Source: Ktedonobacter robiniae (GTDB lineage Bacteria; Chloroflexota; Ktedonobacteria; Ktedonobacterales; Ktedonobacteraceae). Taken from it: a stretch of DNA of 64,000 nucleotides. A program made the position numbers and the translations under genes. Of the stretch, positions 1 through 9,409 are shown one piece after another. The stretch's first letter is position 1, and each line of letters opens with the position of its first letter. The stretch is taken from contig NZ_BNJG01000004.1 in NCBI RefSeq assembly GCF_016587375.1, positions 62,001 to 126,000 on the forward strand, in the 5' to 3' direction. The notes below the pieces were generated by a model that saw only the letters and a list, made by a program, of their open reading frames with translations, had not been told where the DNA came from and made no database searches.

Positions 1-2
1 CG

Positions 3-152
3 GCGGCGCAATATATCTACGCCATTGTGGAGGCCGGGGGGCTCCGCTTTCCGGCCAAGCGCCATGCGTGTGTGTGTGGGCCAGGTCTGAAACCAATTCG
101 CGATCTGCTGATGGTCTCGATCGATCTGAGTCATTTCAGGCTCACGGCCTAA
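3..152 (+). CDS. C-terminal end of an unidentified protein (partial)
   Basis: An open frame enters from the left edge and stops at a TAA 21 bases before the diguanylate cyclase start. It gives about 49 residues ending in LSHFRLTA, with G/C-rich third codon positions in its first half, which suggests real coding sequence. I do not recognise the family. It could be the tail of a gene in one transcript with the downstream cyclase. Confidence 0.35.
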   Translation, partial: AAQYIYAIVEAGGLRFPAKRHACVCGPGLKPIRDLLMVSIDLSHFRLTA

Positions 153-173
153 TGCATTAGGTGAGAAAAAGAC

Positions 174-1817
174 ATGCATGATATCGAGATACCTGTTCCT
201 ACTCCATACATCTCCTGGCGTCTATTTGTGGGGCTCCTCCTGGGAAGCCTTGTCTTGGGAGCTTTCTCTTTTCTCAGGCCGTTCAGACTGACGTTTGGTG
301 GCCAACTCCTTGACGCCTTAAGCGTCTTGTACGCGCTGTTCCTGGCGCTCATGTGTTTTCGCGGCTCATGGGGGCAGCTTCGCATGTCCGGTCCCCCTGG
401 GACTGGCACGCGGACCGGAGGGAATCTCATCCCGGTTCTGTTGGGTATGACCACGTTGTGGGCTGCGCTTGCACTCCTTGGCTGGGTGTCCGAGACCATG
501 TGGACCCAGCGGGCATCGACCTATCCTACCCTCTTTCATGTGCTCGAATTGGGAGTGTATCCGTTCTTCATTGCGGCGGTTCTGCTTCTGCCCTCGCCAA
601 ACCTCTCCCGGCTCTCGCGCCTGCGGATCCTGCTTGATAGCTTGATCATCCTAGCAACGGTCGTGACCCTCTATTGCTATGTGATCATGATTCCCATGCT
701 TTTCGAGCCCAGGCTAACATTCCTGGAAAAGACCTTGGGGATTCTCTTCGTCACCGCCAACCTGGTGTCGCTCTTTTGCTTGCTGTTCGTCGCCTTCCAA
801 ACGGTCCATGTGGGTATCCGACAGGTCATCGCTCTGCTCACGCTGGCCATGGTCATTTTCCTGGTTGGTAAGGTGGTGGTCTATCACTATCTCTTGCATT
901 CGACAGAGGCGAGCCTCACGACCGGACCAACCCCTGGCCTGCTTGGAAGTCTCACCCTGATCGCTGCGGCAGCCCAAAGGATGCGGCGCGTGTTGAGCCA
1001 GGATGCGCCTTTGGAACGTGGTCCTGCGGTGTTGTTAGAGGAAACGGAGGTCTTTGCCCGGTGGAAAACCTGGCTGGTGCCTATCCTGGTACTGATCTTT
1101 GCGCTACTGCTGGTGTCTCTCGCGATCCAGCCCGCCAATGCGTACACCCCCGCGAGGTTACAGGTCATTGAGTTTGGGGGCACCAGTATTCTGATTGTGC
1201 TGGTCCTGCGTCAGGTGCTAGCAACACACGAATTGAACAAATTGAAGCGAGAGCTGCGAGAGAAGAATGCGCAGTTAGACACGTTGGCGGCTTCTGATCC
1301 CCTGACCGGCGTGCTCAATCATCGGACGTTAGTGACCAGACTTGATGAGGAAGTGGCGCATGCCAAGGCCCAGCAGACGCCGTGCTCCGTCCTGTTCATG
1401 GATATCGACCACTTTAAAGCTATCAACGACCAGTATGGGCACGCAGTGGGAGATCTGGTCCTGTGCCAGGTGGCCAGACGAGTCGCCTCGATCTTGCGCT
1501 CGGAAGATTGTTTGGGACGGTGGGGCGGCGAGGAATTCATAGTGATTTTGCCAGGGCAAGATCTACGTTCGGCGCACGAGGTGGCTGAGATGATTCGGAT
1601 GCAGGTTTCACAGCAGGTGGTTGCCTCTGAGAAAAATCTGCGTGTGGCCTGTTCGCTGGGGATTGCGACCTATCCTCAGACGGCGGCTTCGCGTGATGAC
1701 CTGATTAACGCAGCCGATCAGGCCATGTACGAGGCCAAGCATCTCGGACGCAATCAAACATGTCTGGCGAAGTTAAAAAAGGACACGAACGTTGTGTCAG
1801 ATACCGGAGAAGGATAA
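174..1817 (+). CDS. Membrane-bound diguanylate cyclase (GGDEF)
   Basis: Predicted to condense two GTP into cyclic di-GMP at the membrane. The first ~370 of 547 residues are mostly hydrophobic, with about eight likely membrane segments broken by a soluble stretch near 280-300. The rest is a GGDEF domain: it opens with DPLTGVLNHRTL near 383 and carries the active-site loop GGEEF near 450. An RxxD product-inhibition site (RSED) lies exactly five residues before GGEEF, so feedback inhibition by c-di-GMP is likely. No EAL domain is present. The ATG at 174 follows AGGTGAG at good spacing. The sensory part resembles an uncharacterised membrane sensor and its ligand cannot be inferred. Confidence 0.93.
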   Translation: MHDIEIPVPTPYISWRLFVGLLLGSLVLGAFSFLRPFRLTFGGQLLDALSVLYALFLALMCFRGSWGQLRMSGPPGTGTRTGGNLIPVLLGMTTLWAALALLGWVSETMWTQRASTYPTLFHVLELGVYPFFIAAVLLLPSPNLSRLSRLRILLDSLIILATVVTLYCYVIMIPMLFEPRLTFLEKTLGILFVTANLVSLFCLLFVAFQTVHVGIRQVIALLTLAMVIFLVGKVVVYHYLLHSTEASLTTGPTPGLLGSLTLIAAAAQRMRRVLSQDAPLERGPAVLLEETEVFARWKTWLVPILVLIFALLLVSLAIQPANAYTPARLQVIEFGGTSILIVLVLRQVLATHELNKLKRELREKNAQLDTLAASDPLTGVLNHRTLVTRLDEEVAHAKAQQTPCSVLFMDIDHFKAINDQYGHAVGDLVLCQVARRVASILRSEDCLGRWGGEEFIVILPGQDLRSAHEVAEMIRMQVSQQVVASEKNLRVACSLGIATYPQTAASRDDLINAADQAMYEAKHLGRNQTCLAKLKKDTNVVSDTGEG

Positions 1818-1910
1818 AACGGAACAGATGCCTCACTTCCTACACGAGAGTTTGTTGGAACCCGCACCAGCATACTCCCTTCCTAAAAAGCTAAACGGAT
1901 TGACCAGGAA

Positions 1911-1974
1911 CTCGGCAATTGTACATTTGGACGGTCATTGAAGGCTATGACTGTCCAAATGTACAATTGCCGAG
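1911..1974. terminator. Long near-perfect hairpin between convergent genes
   Basis: A 28-bp inverted repeat (1911-1938 with 1947-1974) has one G.U-type mismatch and an 8-base loop. It lies between the converging ends of the diguanylate cyclase and the PfpI gene. There is no clear T-run. It could act as a two-way terminator or RNase III target, or be a miniature palindromic repeat. Confidence 0.6.
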
Positions 1975-2055
1975 CACTAGAGTTCGCATTTACAGAAACG
2001 ATTTAATTGGCTCTTCACTTAATGCGCATGGGATGGATGAGGAGATGCCCCAGCT

Positions 2056-2757
2056 TTATGCCGTCGCTTCGGATTGACCAGAGCGAAGTAACTGCAATAA
2101 CGCTTCCGCAGCTGGACCCGAAGATGATGGATTCTGACCCGTTACCAGTTTGCCATCAATCTGCACATAAGGCGCAAAAGGTCTGGCTTTGCTATAGATG
2201 CCGCCTCTCTCCTTGAGCTTATCCTCTAGCAGAAATGGTACTACTGTAGTCAGGCCCACAGCTTCTTCTTCCTCATTGGTAAATCCTGTCACGTGCTTGC
2301 CTCTGACTAGGGGCTGACCATTAGCATCATGTACATTTATGAATGCGACAGGTGCGTGACAGACGGCTGAAACCGGCTTATTGGCTTTCACTAGGGCCTC
2401 AATTAGCGCGATGGAGTGCGGGTTGTCTGGCATATCCCACATCGGACCATGACCGCCGGGATAGAAAACGGCATCTAAATCGTCCGCCGATATATCAGCG
2501 AGCTTACTGGTATGGGCAAGTTCTGTTGCCGCCGCAGAATCGGCGCGGAAGCGTTTCGTCGTTTCCGTCTGGTTTTCGGGCAGGTCGCTTTTCGGATCGA
2601 GTGGTGGCTGCCCGCCTTTTGGTGAAGCGAGTGTTATTGTGACGCCAGCATCTTTCAGGACATAATAGGGTGCGGCAAACTCTTCCAGCCAGAAACCGGT
2701 TTTCTTGCCAGTGTCGCCGAGCTGATCATGGGAGGTAAGGACCATCAAAACCTTCAT
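2056..2757 (-). CDS. DJ-1/PfpI family protein, Hsp31-like
   Basis: A 233-residue class I glutamine-amidotransferase-like protein. The probable nucleophile cysteine is in AVCHAP near residue 137, and a GGHGPMWD segment near 100 supplies the usual partner glycine/histidine loop. The N-terminal KTGFWLEE pattern and length fit the Hsp31/glyoxalase III-like branch (chaperone, deglycase or methylglyoxal detoxification) rather than short PfpI proteases. The ATG at 2757 follows a strong AGGGGGG ribosome site. No partner gene is adjacent. Which of the disputed activities applies cannot be told from sequence. Confidence 0.88.
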   Translation of the reverse strand: MKVLMVLTSHDQLGDTGKKTGFWLEEFAAPYYVLKDAGVTITLASPKGGQPPLDPKSDLPENQTETTKRFRADSAAATELAHTSKLADISADDLDAVFYPGGHGPMWDMPDNPHSIALIEALVKANKPVSAVCHAPVAFINVHDANGQPLVRGKHVTGFTNEEEEAVGLTTVVPFLLEDKLKERGGIYSKARPFAPYVQIDGKLVTGQNPSSSGPAAEALLQLLRSGQSEATA

Positions 2758-2857
2758 TGCAATCCCCCTTAGCTAGAAAACGCTATTAATCTTCTGTATT
2801 GTGTACATCATCGCAATAGAGCAGATGTTCGATGATACACAGTCGTATGTGGACGGC

Positions 2858-2906
2858 GAGCGGATCAACTCGCTTCAAATGAACTGATCCGCTCACTTGA
2901 AGCGAG
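2858..2906. other. Two interleaved perfect inverted repeats (pseudoknot topology)
   Basis: Arm A (GAGCGGATCA, 2858-2867) pairs with 2885-2894. Arm B (CTCGCTTCAA, 2869-2878) pairs with 2897-2906. The order is A-B-A'-B', so the stems cross instead of nesting. Both are perfect 10-bp pairings with loops of 1, 6 and 2 bases. The site is upstream of the PfpI gene and downstream of a baeRF pseudogene. It could be an RNA pseudoknot, mutually exclusive hairpins, or overlapping protein sites. Confidence 0.55.
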
Positions 2907-3029
2907 AGCGGGGCATTGGTGCTCTGTGCAAGACTCCCGGTGTCGGGTAGGCTAGACCCAGTGGGGACGATGGCGTAGCAGTGCGCCCACGCCTCCCATT
3001 GCCTGAAGGACGGGATGGCCTTCTACGGA

Positions 3030-3461
3030 CTAAACCTGGGCACCCGTATTCGCGACCCGGCGCACAAGCTCGCTGCGTTGCTTCTCGTCCAGCGGGATAT
3101 CGTTCGCCAGTATCAGGATATCGGCCTGCCCATGTTCGCGCGCCAAGCGTTTCCTGCATCCTACTTACCGCCAGCCCATGCGCGTCACAGGCGAAGATGA
3201 CAACCCCTTGTAACCAGGGCTCGGCGTGGTGTTTTCAAGGTAACGTTGAACTTTTTCCGCATCCTTGCGAAAGCCATCTAGCGCGGGATGACGAGGCAAC
3301 GATGTTCTCTCAATCTCACGTAACATGTTCCTGAGTACAGGGGTAGATGTGCGCCCTCATGGCTGTTTCCCCGACATATGCGGACTCATATCCAGGTAGA
3401 CACTTAACACCTGCACTCCATCAGGTTCAAAGGCAGCGAGTTTGTGAAAACAATCTAGCAT
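3030..3461 (-). pseudogene. Decayed baeRF-family (release-factor-like) gene
   Basis: Read on the minus strand from an ATG at 3461 with a GGAGG ribosome site, the frame begins MLDCFHKLAAFEPDG and continues with VLSVYLDMSP, the typical start of bacterial eRF1-like proteins. A TGA interrupts after SGKQP. The same frame resumes with an REIER...HPALDGFRKDAEKVQRYLE helix, then shifts by one base into IFACDAHGLAV. A large internal deletion joins this to the family's ILANDIPLDEKQ segment before a TAG at 3030. A stop, a frameshift and a deletion make it non-functional. The family name is by recall of these motifs. Confidence 0.6.
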
Positions 3462-3655
3462 TCACCACTTTCCTCCCTCCAAACGTTTAACGTTTGCCAT
3501 TAACGGAATGTAACTCTACCGCATCCTTAACTATTGCTTCTGCAATATGACACTGATTTAGCCTAGGTTGATTATTTTTCCCTATTTCGGGCCAATACTG
3601 ATGCGGAACGTGAATTTAGCATGTAAAACATAGCTAGCAAGAGTTACACAATGTT

Positions 3656-4683
3656 ATGATTGTCCTCTACTTCCACCACCCTTCATCTTCTTTCAAGAGA
3701 TCCTTTCTGTCATCTTTTCCACACTTTCTGCCTATGCTCACGAGTTGCGCTGAGCATCTTCAATCCTGGGCAATCCCATTCATGGCCCTTTTTGGACGCG
3801 ATCGCTTGCCAGCCCGTGCGACGCTCAGCCGTTTTCTCGCCGCGCTGGATCAGAGCACAGTCGATTCTCTGCGTACGCTGTTTCTCAACGATCTGCTGGC
3901 TCGCCCTCTAGGAAAAGAAGAGCAGTCAGGCGGGCTGTTCGACTGGCAGGGGAGCCATTACCTCGTCTATGAATGTTTGTGACCCAGCTCCCTCAGAGCG
4001 CGTTCGCGGCGAGTGATGTGGTGACGCTGTATCTGCATCGCGGTGCCTTTGAAACGGCGCTCTCCGATGAAGACCAGGAACAGGACCCCGCCCGTTGGGT
4101 CAGCCATACAGCACCGGGCCAGGAGTGCTGGCAAATCATCTCCCAGTGGCTCTGGAATCTCCGCTTGGAGTCGGGCCATCAGCTGCATCCTGATCCGGTG
4201 CGCACCACCGAGTTTGCTCCTGCTCTCCCATCTGCGCACAAGGAAGCTCCCACACAGGCTCTTGTTCAGGGGTACGGACCGGCAGAAGTCGCTCTGCCCT
4301 GGAAAGCGGGCCGCTTCTCTGGGCAAGACTTTGCCCTCCAACCAGATGGGACTCTGCGTTGTCCAGCAAGCCAATCATTGGTGGCACACGAGCAGCACAG
4401 GGAAGCTGATAGTAGCTTGCGCGTGGTCTATGCAGCCAGCATCCATAGTTGCCGTCCCGGTCCGCTACGCGAGCAGTGTCAGTGGAATGGCCTGGAGAGA
4501 CTGGAGTCGACGGCAACATCGACGTGCCTGCTTGAAGCATTGTACTCAGCGCTTCGTCAAGCTCGTTGTCCACTTCGTGGGTCGGGCGAGCAGATCAGCG
4601 AAGCAGTGATCAGCCCAGTCCGGGTTGCCGTTGGATCGGATGAGCTGGAGGAGCTTGATCGACCCTGGAAGATCAAGGGGTAG
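3656..4683 (+). pseudogene. Degenerate transposase
   Basis: Two adjacent frames carry pieces of a large DDE-type transposase of a kind frequent in Ktedonobacteria. The first (3656-3982) has the N-terminal part with LPARATLSRFLAALDQ. The second (3973-4683) has the C-terminal part with CPASQSLVAHEQHREADSSLRVVYAASI. The middle, which should contain most catalytic acids, is missing. Near 4487 the homology moves to another frame (WRDWSRRQHRRACL). Internal deletion plus frameshifts make it inactive. Exact element ends were not found. Confidence 0.7.
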
Positions 4684-4831
4684 CCACAGGGCGTCAGCGT
4701 AGCTGGCCCATCCTGGGTACGGGCTCGCGGTACAAGCACTTCTGCCTCACTACTGAGCCATTCCAGGCGTGATCCTTCCACGAAGACACATCTAGACAGA
4801 GACATTTCGATCTGCTAACCTGAAGAAAAAA

Positions 4832-5710
4832 ATGTTAAGCAGGCAGCATTCGATTGTCACTCATATGGAAAGCGAGAAAGCTCCTTTGGCTGATGTTCAC
4901 CACACAACGGGCGAAGCTTGTATCAATGGAACCCGCATCTTCTACGAGATGACTGGAGCTGGACATCCCCTTGTCCTCGTTCATTCAGGAATGACAGATC
5001 GGCGTATGTGGGATGAGCAAGTGCAGGTTTTCGCGCAACATTACCAAGTTATTCACTACGACATGTGTGGCTATGGCAAATCATCTCAAGGAACTTCACC
5101 TTTTTCTCACGCACAAGACCTCTATGGTTTGCTCACCTTCCTTGGCATATCCCACGCTTTTTTGGTGGGGTGCTCGCTAGGAAGTGTCACAGTGATCGAC
5201 TTTGTGCTCCAATACCCGGGTATGATTGATGGTCTTATCCTGGTGACTGCCACACCTGGTGGGTATGAATTTACCTATGATGGTGAACTTTTCCCCCTCT
5301 GGAATGAGATTGAAGAAGCGAGACTTCGTTCTGATGCCATGCGAGGCTGTGAAGGGCAGCTCCGACTCTGGGTTGATGGCCCTTATCGCTCCCCTGATCA
5401 AGTCAATCGTCTCGTACGAGAACGAGTGAGAGCCATGAATATGATGATTTGGGAGCGCAATTTTGAACATTCAGAGGATGAACAGCCCCTGGAGCCCCCA
5501 GCCATCTCTCGGCTCAAGGAAATCGGTGTTCCTACTCTTGTTCTCATCGGGGATTTAGATGATCCTAACGTCGTCAAAAGTGGCGAACTGTTGGCTGCCG
5601 AGATTGTGGATGCCACGTGTATCATTCTCGCTGGCACTGCTCACTTTCCAAACATGGAGCGACCTGATGAATTCAACCATCTTGTGCTGGATTTTCTGCC
5701 ACGCTCTTAG
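4832..5710 (+). CDS. Alpha/beta-fold hydrolase
   Basis: A soluble 292-residue hydrolase with the full set of motifs: oxyanion loop LVHSGM near 50, nucleophile serine in GCSLG near 114, acid in IGDLDDP near 249, and histidine in GTAHFPN near 271. There is no signal peptide. The substrate is unknown; the family covers esterases, haloalkane dehalogenases and C-C hydrolases. It sits alone between two transposase remnants, so it may have arrived with or been trapped by mobile elements. The start is uncertain: ATG 4832 has only a weak purine-rich site, and ATG 4865 would give 281 residues. Confidence 0.87.
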   Translation: MLSRQHSIVTHMESEKAPLADVHHTTGEACINGTRIFYEMTGAGHPLVLVHSGMTDRRMWDEQVQVFAQHYQVIHYDMCGYGKSSQGTSPFSHAQDLYGLLTFLGISHAFLVGCSLGSVTVIDFVLQYPGMIDGLILVTATPGGYEFTYDGELFPLWNEIEEARLRSDAMRGCEGQLRLWVDGPYRSPDQVNRLVRERVRAMNMMIWERNFEHSEDEQPLEPPAISRLKEIGVPTLVLIGDLDDPNVVKSGELLAAEIVDATCIILAGTAHFPNMERPDEFNHLVLDFLPRS

Positions 5711-5789
5711 TTGAAAGCTCCTAAATAGCCTTTTAGAGCCTGTACGATTGTGAGAGCGAGGAAAAAGGAGAAGCCAAACGCGAAAGCAT

Positions 5790-6437
5790 GTGCTACACGT
5801 TTTGATCAGCGAACACGAACATGTGCAGCCTGTGCGAGCCTATCGAGGACGCCTGAGAGAGGAACGCCGCGAGATCACCTTCACGCTGATTGTTACCCGC
5901 GACGAGGAGGCGATCACCGAGGCGCTCTCACACCTGAGCTGGCGCGTGTATGCCACCAATCAAGAGGCGAAGCACTTGAGTCTGGAACAGGCCGTCGAAG
6001 TCTATCGCGATGAATATTTGGTGGAACGCAACTTCAGCCGCCTCAAAGGCCATCCTTTGAGCCTGGCTCCCTTGCATGTGCAACGCGATGATCACCGCAT
6101 TGGGCTGGTGCGCTTGCTCACCCTTGCGTTGCGGGTACTGACCTTGTTGGAAGGGGTGGCCCGTCGGCGTTTGGCCGAACAGCACGAGGAACTGGCAGGT
6201 CTATTTGCAGGCAATCCCAAACGCCGCATCGCTCAGCCCACTGCCGAACGGCTGCTGGAGGCATTCAGCAGTATCACCTTGACAGCCATGTCTGCTCCTG
6301 GGTTGCTCCAGCGGCACGTCACGCCTCTTTCTTCTCTTCAGCAGCAGATTTTAACCCTTCTGGGTTTCTCTCCTGCGATCTATGTTCGGCCCGCCGATGA
6401 TTCGTCATTTCGGCCTACCATTGAAGTTGAACGGTGA
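5790..6437 (+). pseudogene. C-terminal fragment of an IS1634-like transposase
   Basis: The 215-residue frame matches only the C-terminal third of IS1634/IS4-type transposases: EAVEVYRDEYLVERNFSRLKGHPLSLAPL (quoted in parts: VYRDEYLVERNFSRLKG), which contains the conserved glutamate-helix, then a hydrophobic LVRLLTLALRVLTLLEG helix. The N-terminal domain and first catalytic acids are absent upstream. No terminal repeats were found. It is a different family from the remnant at 3656-4683, so at least two insertions have decayed here. Confidence 0.7.
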
Positions 6438-6445
6438 GAGCGTAG

Positions 6446-6474
6446 TTGACCGGGTACTTCCCATATGATATCAT
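6446..6474 (+). promoter_or_regulatory. Sigma-70-type promoter
   Basis: TTGACC at 6446-6451 and TATCAT at 6469-6474 are separated by 17 bases. It would start transcription near 6481, ahead of the small ORF at 6542 and the ABC exporter. Confidence 0.5.
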
Positions 6475-6541
6475 CGCCCTGTACGTTATTGTCTTTGGCG
6501 TGTCTTTCTTCGCGCCGCCAGTTCAGAAAGGAGGTGCAGTG

Positions 6542-6622
6542 ATGCTTACAAGCGCATATCGCGCAACATCGATGCCTGACATGAAGGATTGGAGTTCCAT
6601 CGAGGATGTTCTGAGAACGTAG
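6542..6622 (+). CDS. Small ORF (26 aa) with strong ribosome site
   Basis: ATG at 6542 follows AAAGGAGGTG, an almost perfect Shine-Dalgarno sequence, and lies about 60 bases after a good promoter. It would encode 26 residues (starting MLTSAYRATS, ending IEDVLRT) before TAG. I recognise no family. Cysteine is absent, so a lanthipeptide is unlikely. It might be a leader peptide for the ABC exporter that starts 254 bases downstream, a small peptide exported by it, or the surviving start of a lost gene. Confidence 0.4.
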   Translation: MLTSAYRATSMPDMKDWSSIEDVLRT

Positions 6623-6876
6623 ACGCTGAGATAGTCTTTCGTGTTCTACTGTTCTCGCTCATAAGCAAACATGTCCTCTTTTCGATCTCCCTGAGCCATA
6701 TTTCCGTTTCAGTGATCTGGCCTTTCACCCTCTTCCCTCTCATGCTGGTGTTCTCTGTCGCGCATCCTCACCCCTGACTCCGCTCGTTTGTTTTGGGTTG
6801 GAGCAGGATTACTTGTGCCATTTTGCGCTTACCGAATACCATTTTGAGGAGCATCACTTTGCATTCAACCGATTCG

Positions 6877-8697
6877 ATGACGAAAAAACCGTCGGCTCAG
6901 CCCTCGACGAAGCGTCTTCCCTTGGCCAGAACTGGTTCCAAATCCGGCGCCACCAAGCCAGCTCGTACACGCGGCAAAAAGTTTTTGTCGTACTACAAAC
7001 CGTACATGGGTCTGTTTTTCGCGGATATGGCCTGTGCATTGGTCGTCTCAGCGATTACACTGCTGCTCCCGTTATGCGCGCAATATATCACGCAAAACAT
7101 CTTAGGAGGCAATTCGCCCCACGAGCTCCATGACATCTATCTAATGGGCGCGTTCATGCTGGCGCTGATTGCTGTCCATACACTGTGTACCATGTTCATC
7201 GACTTTCAGGGGCATATGATGGGTGCCAGGATGGAAAGTGACATGCGTAGCGAATTGTTCGAACATTATCAGAAGCTCTCGTTTAGCTTTTATGATGAAC
7301 AAAAGACAGGCCAACTCATGACCAGAATTACCGACGATACCTTCTGGCTGGCCGAGTTATATCATCATGGCCCTGAGGATATCGTCGTGACCCTTTTGAC
7401 CGTCACTGGCGCTTTTATTATCCTCGTGAAGATCAACGTTGCGCTTACCCTCGTTATTTTTCTCTTTTTGCCGATCATGACTGTCTACGCGCTATACTTC
7501 AATAAAAAGCTGAAACACGCGTTACGTAGCAGCAAGGATAGGATTGGCGATATCAATGCGCAAGTTGAAGATACACTGGCAGGCGTCAGAGTGGTCAAAT
7601 CGTTTACCAACGAAGAGTTTGAAAAACACAAGTTTGCCCACGCCAATCATCGTTTTCTCACCAGCCGCAGAGATGGCTATAGAAGTGAGGCGTATTTTTT
7701 CGGCGGCCTGGGTGCGTTTGCCCAACTCATTACCATCACTGTGATCGTTTTGGGCGGCATCGCTATTGTTCACGTCTCCTTGAATCTGGCGGATTTGCTG
7801 ACCTATCTCTTATGTGTCGGCATCCTCATCGACCCCATTCGAAAATTAATCAATTTCAGCAGGCTCTATCAGGATGGCATTACCGGATTTCAGCGGTTTA
7901 TGGAGATTCTGGAAATAGAACCGGATCTGCAAGATGCAGCGAATGCGCGTGAACTGACACGAGTGCGAGGGAAGGTGGAGTTTCAAGATGTCAGCTTTAG
8001 GTACAAAGAAGACTATAAGGATGTTGTGAAGAACCTCTCGCTGAGAATACGAGCCGGGGAATACGTTGCCCTGGTCGGGTCTTCCGGCGTAGGCAAAACG
8101 ACGCTCTGCTCGTTAATTCCGCGTTTCTACGAAGTCAGCGCGGGAAAGATCCTGCTGGATGGGCATGATATCCGCGATGTTACCTTGCGCTCATTGCGCA
8201 GGAATATCGGCATTGTCCAGCAAGATGTCTATCTGTTTGCTGGGACGGTCGCAGACAATATTCGCTACGGGAAGCTTGACGCCAGTGAGCAAGAAATCAT
8301 TCACGCGGCCAAACAGGCGCACGCGCATGATTTTATTATGGCGTTACCAGATGGGTATAACACAGACATTGGTCAACGTGGCGTCAGACTCTCAGGCGGG
8401 CAAAAGCAGCGGCTGAGCATCGCGCGCGTCTTCCTCAAAAATCCCCCGGTTATCATTTTTGATGAAGCAACGAGTGCGCTAGACAATGAAAGTGAAAAGG
8501 CTGTGCAGGATTCATTGGAGAAGTTAGCCGACAATCGCACAACGCTTGTCATCGCCCATCGTCTGTCAACCATTCGCAATGCTCAGAGAATCGTGGTGTT
8601 ATCTGAGACCGGGATCGCTGAGCAGGGGACGCATGCAGAACTCATCGCCCTGAATGGCGTCTATGCGAACCTGCACAACATGCAAGCCAAAATATGA
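6877..8697 (+). CDS. ABC transporter, fused permease/ATPase (exporter type)
   Basis: A half-transporter of 606 residues from the ATG at 6877. Six membrane segments (about 45-320) precede an ABC ATPase domain with Walker A GSSGVGKTT, signature LSGGQKQRLSIARVF, Walker B VIIFDEATSALD and a switch histidine in IAHRLST. The layout is the MsbA/LmrA/bacterial multidrug type, acting as a dimer. The basic N-terminal 30 residues (KKPSAQPSTKRLPLARTGSK) are unusual. The start is uncertain because the ribosome site is weak; the frame stays open back to 6793. The transcript probably begins near 6481 and includes the small ORF at 6542. Confidence 0.92.
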   Translation: MTKKPSAQPSTKRLPLARTGSKSGATKPARTRGKKFLSYYKPYMGLFFADMACALVVSAITLLLPLCAQYITQNILGGNSPHELHDIYLMGAFMLALIAVHTLCTMFIDFQGHMMGARMESDMRSELFEHYQKLSFSFYDEQKTGQLMTRITDDTFWLAELYHHGPEDIVVTLLTVTGAFIILVKINVALTLVIFLFLPIMTVYALYFNKKLKHALRSSKDRIGDINAQVEDTLAGVRVVKSFTNEEFEKHKFAHANHRFLTSRRDGYRSEAYFFGGLGAFAQLITITVIVLGGIAIVHVSLNLADLLTYLLCVGILIDPIRKLINFSRLYQDGITGFQRFMEILEIEPDLQDAANARELTRVRGKVEFQDVSFRYKEDYKDVVKNLSLRIRAGEYVALVGSSGVGKTTLCSLIPRFYEVSAGKILLDGHDIRDVTLRSLRRNIGIVQQDVYLFAGTVADNIRYGKLDASEQEIIHAAKQAHAHDFIMALPDGYNTDIGQRGVRLSGGQKQRLSIARVFLKNPPVIIFDEATSALDNESEKAVQDSLEKLADNRTTLVIAHRLSTIRNAQRIVVLSETGIAEQGTHAELIALNGVYANLHNMQAKI

Positions 8698-8900
8698 GAC
8701 CAAATCTTAGATTCTGACCGTTCACTTAAATTTTTGGGCATAAAAATGGTATTCCCCACTTGCGGCCAAAAATGCCCTTAAAATAGTGCTCATTCCCCAC
8801 TCGACAATACTGCTTGAGGTTAAGACCCAGCTTCTTTGGTCAAAGTGCGGATTGATCGTAGCCCAAACGTTCAAAAATCAGGCGTCTGAGAGGGTAATTC

Positions 8901-9224
8901 TCAAAAACCGCCCGAAAGTATCGAGGTCTCGATGCAGGGCAAGTGCTCAATCTCATCCTCAACCAGGATGCTGATGAAGTAGCGATTGGCACAATCTTTG
9001 GAGATGGTCACACTCGAAGGGATTGCCCCATCTGGCAGAGGACGCGACCATCTGATCTCGAGGAACTGACTCTTCGCGCTTGTTACCATTTCTCCCATTT
9101 TGGCCCCTTTCAAGCCTATGTAGAAGAACTCGTAGACACATGGCTCCCCACATAGAGTCTGCAAGAGGCATCCAAAGTATACAGATGTATAAGAGCGCTT
9201 CAGGAGACCAACAAAATGCGCCAA
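8901..9224 (-). pseudogene. tnpB: Fragment of IS200/IS605-type TnpB
   Basis: About 50 residues (8950-9100 on the minus strand; IRWSRPLPDGAIPSSVTISK followed by a CANRYFISILVEDE stretch) match the part of TnpB just before the first RuvC motif. The flanks are unrelated, and the catalytic D, E, D segments and any TnpA are missing. The surrounding 700 bases (8698-9409) otherwise hold no gene I can support. Confidence 0.6.
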
Positions 9225-9409
9225 TATGAGCTATCTTACCCGTTTACTGTGCAAAATACACTGTGTATGAAAAAGATCATAAGCTACAATCGTGCCATGA
9301 AAAGGAACAGTTGCCTTTTCATCAATGAAGAATCATGAGACGAAGGAACACCCCTGGGTAGGCAAGAACCTTCTGGTAAAGAACACTAAAACAAAGGAGA
9401 TTTTTTCAA

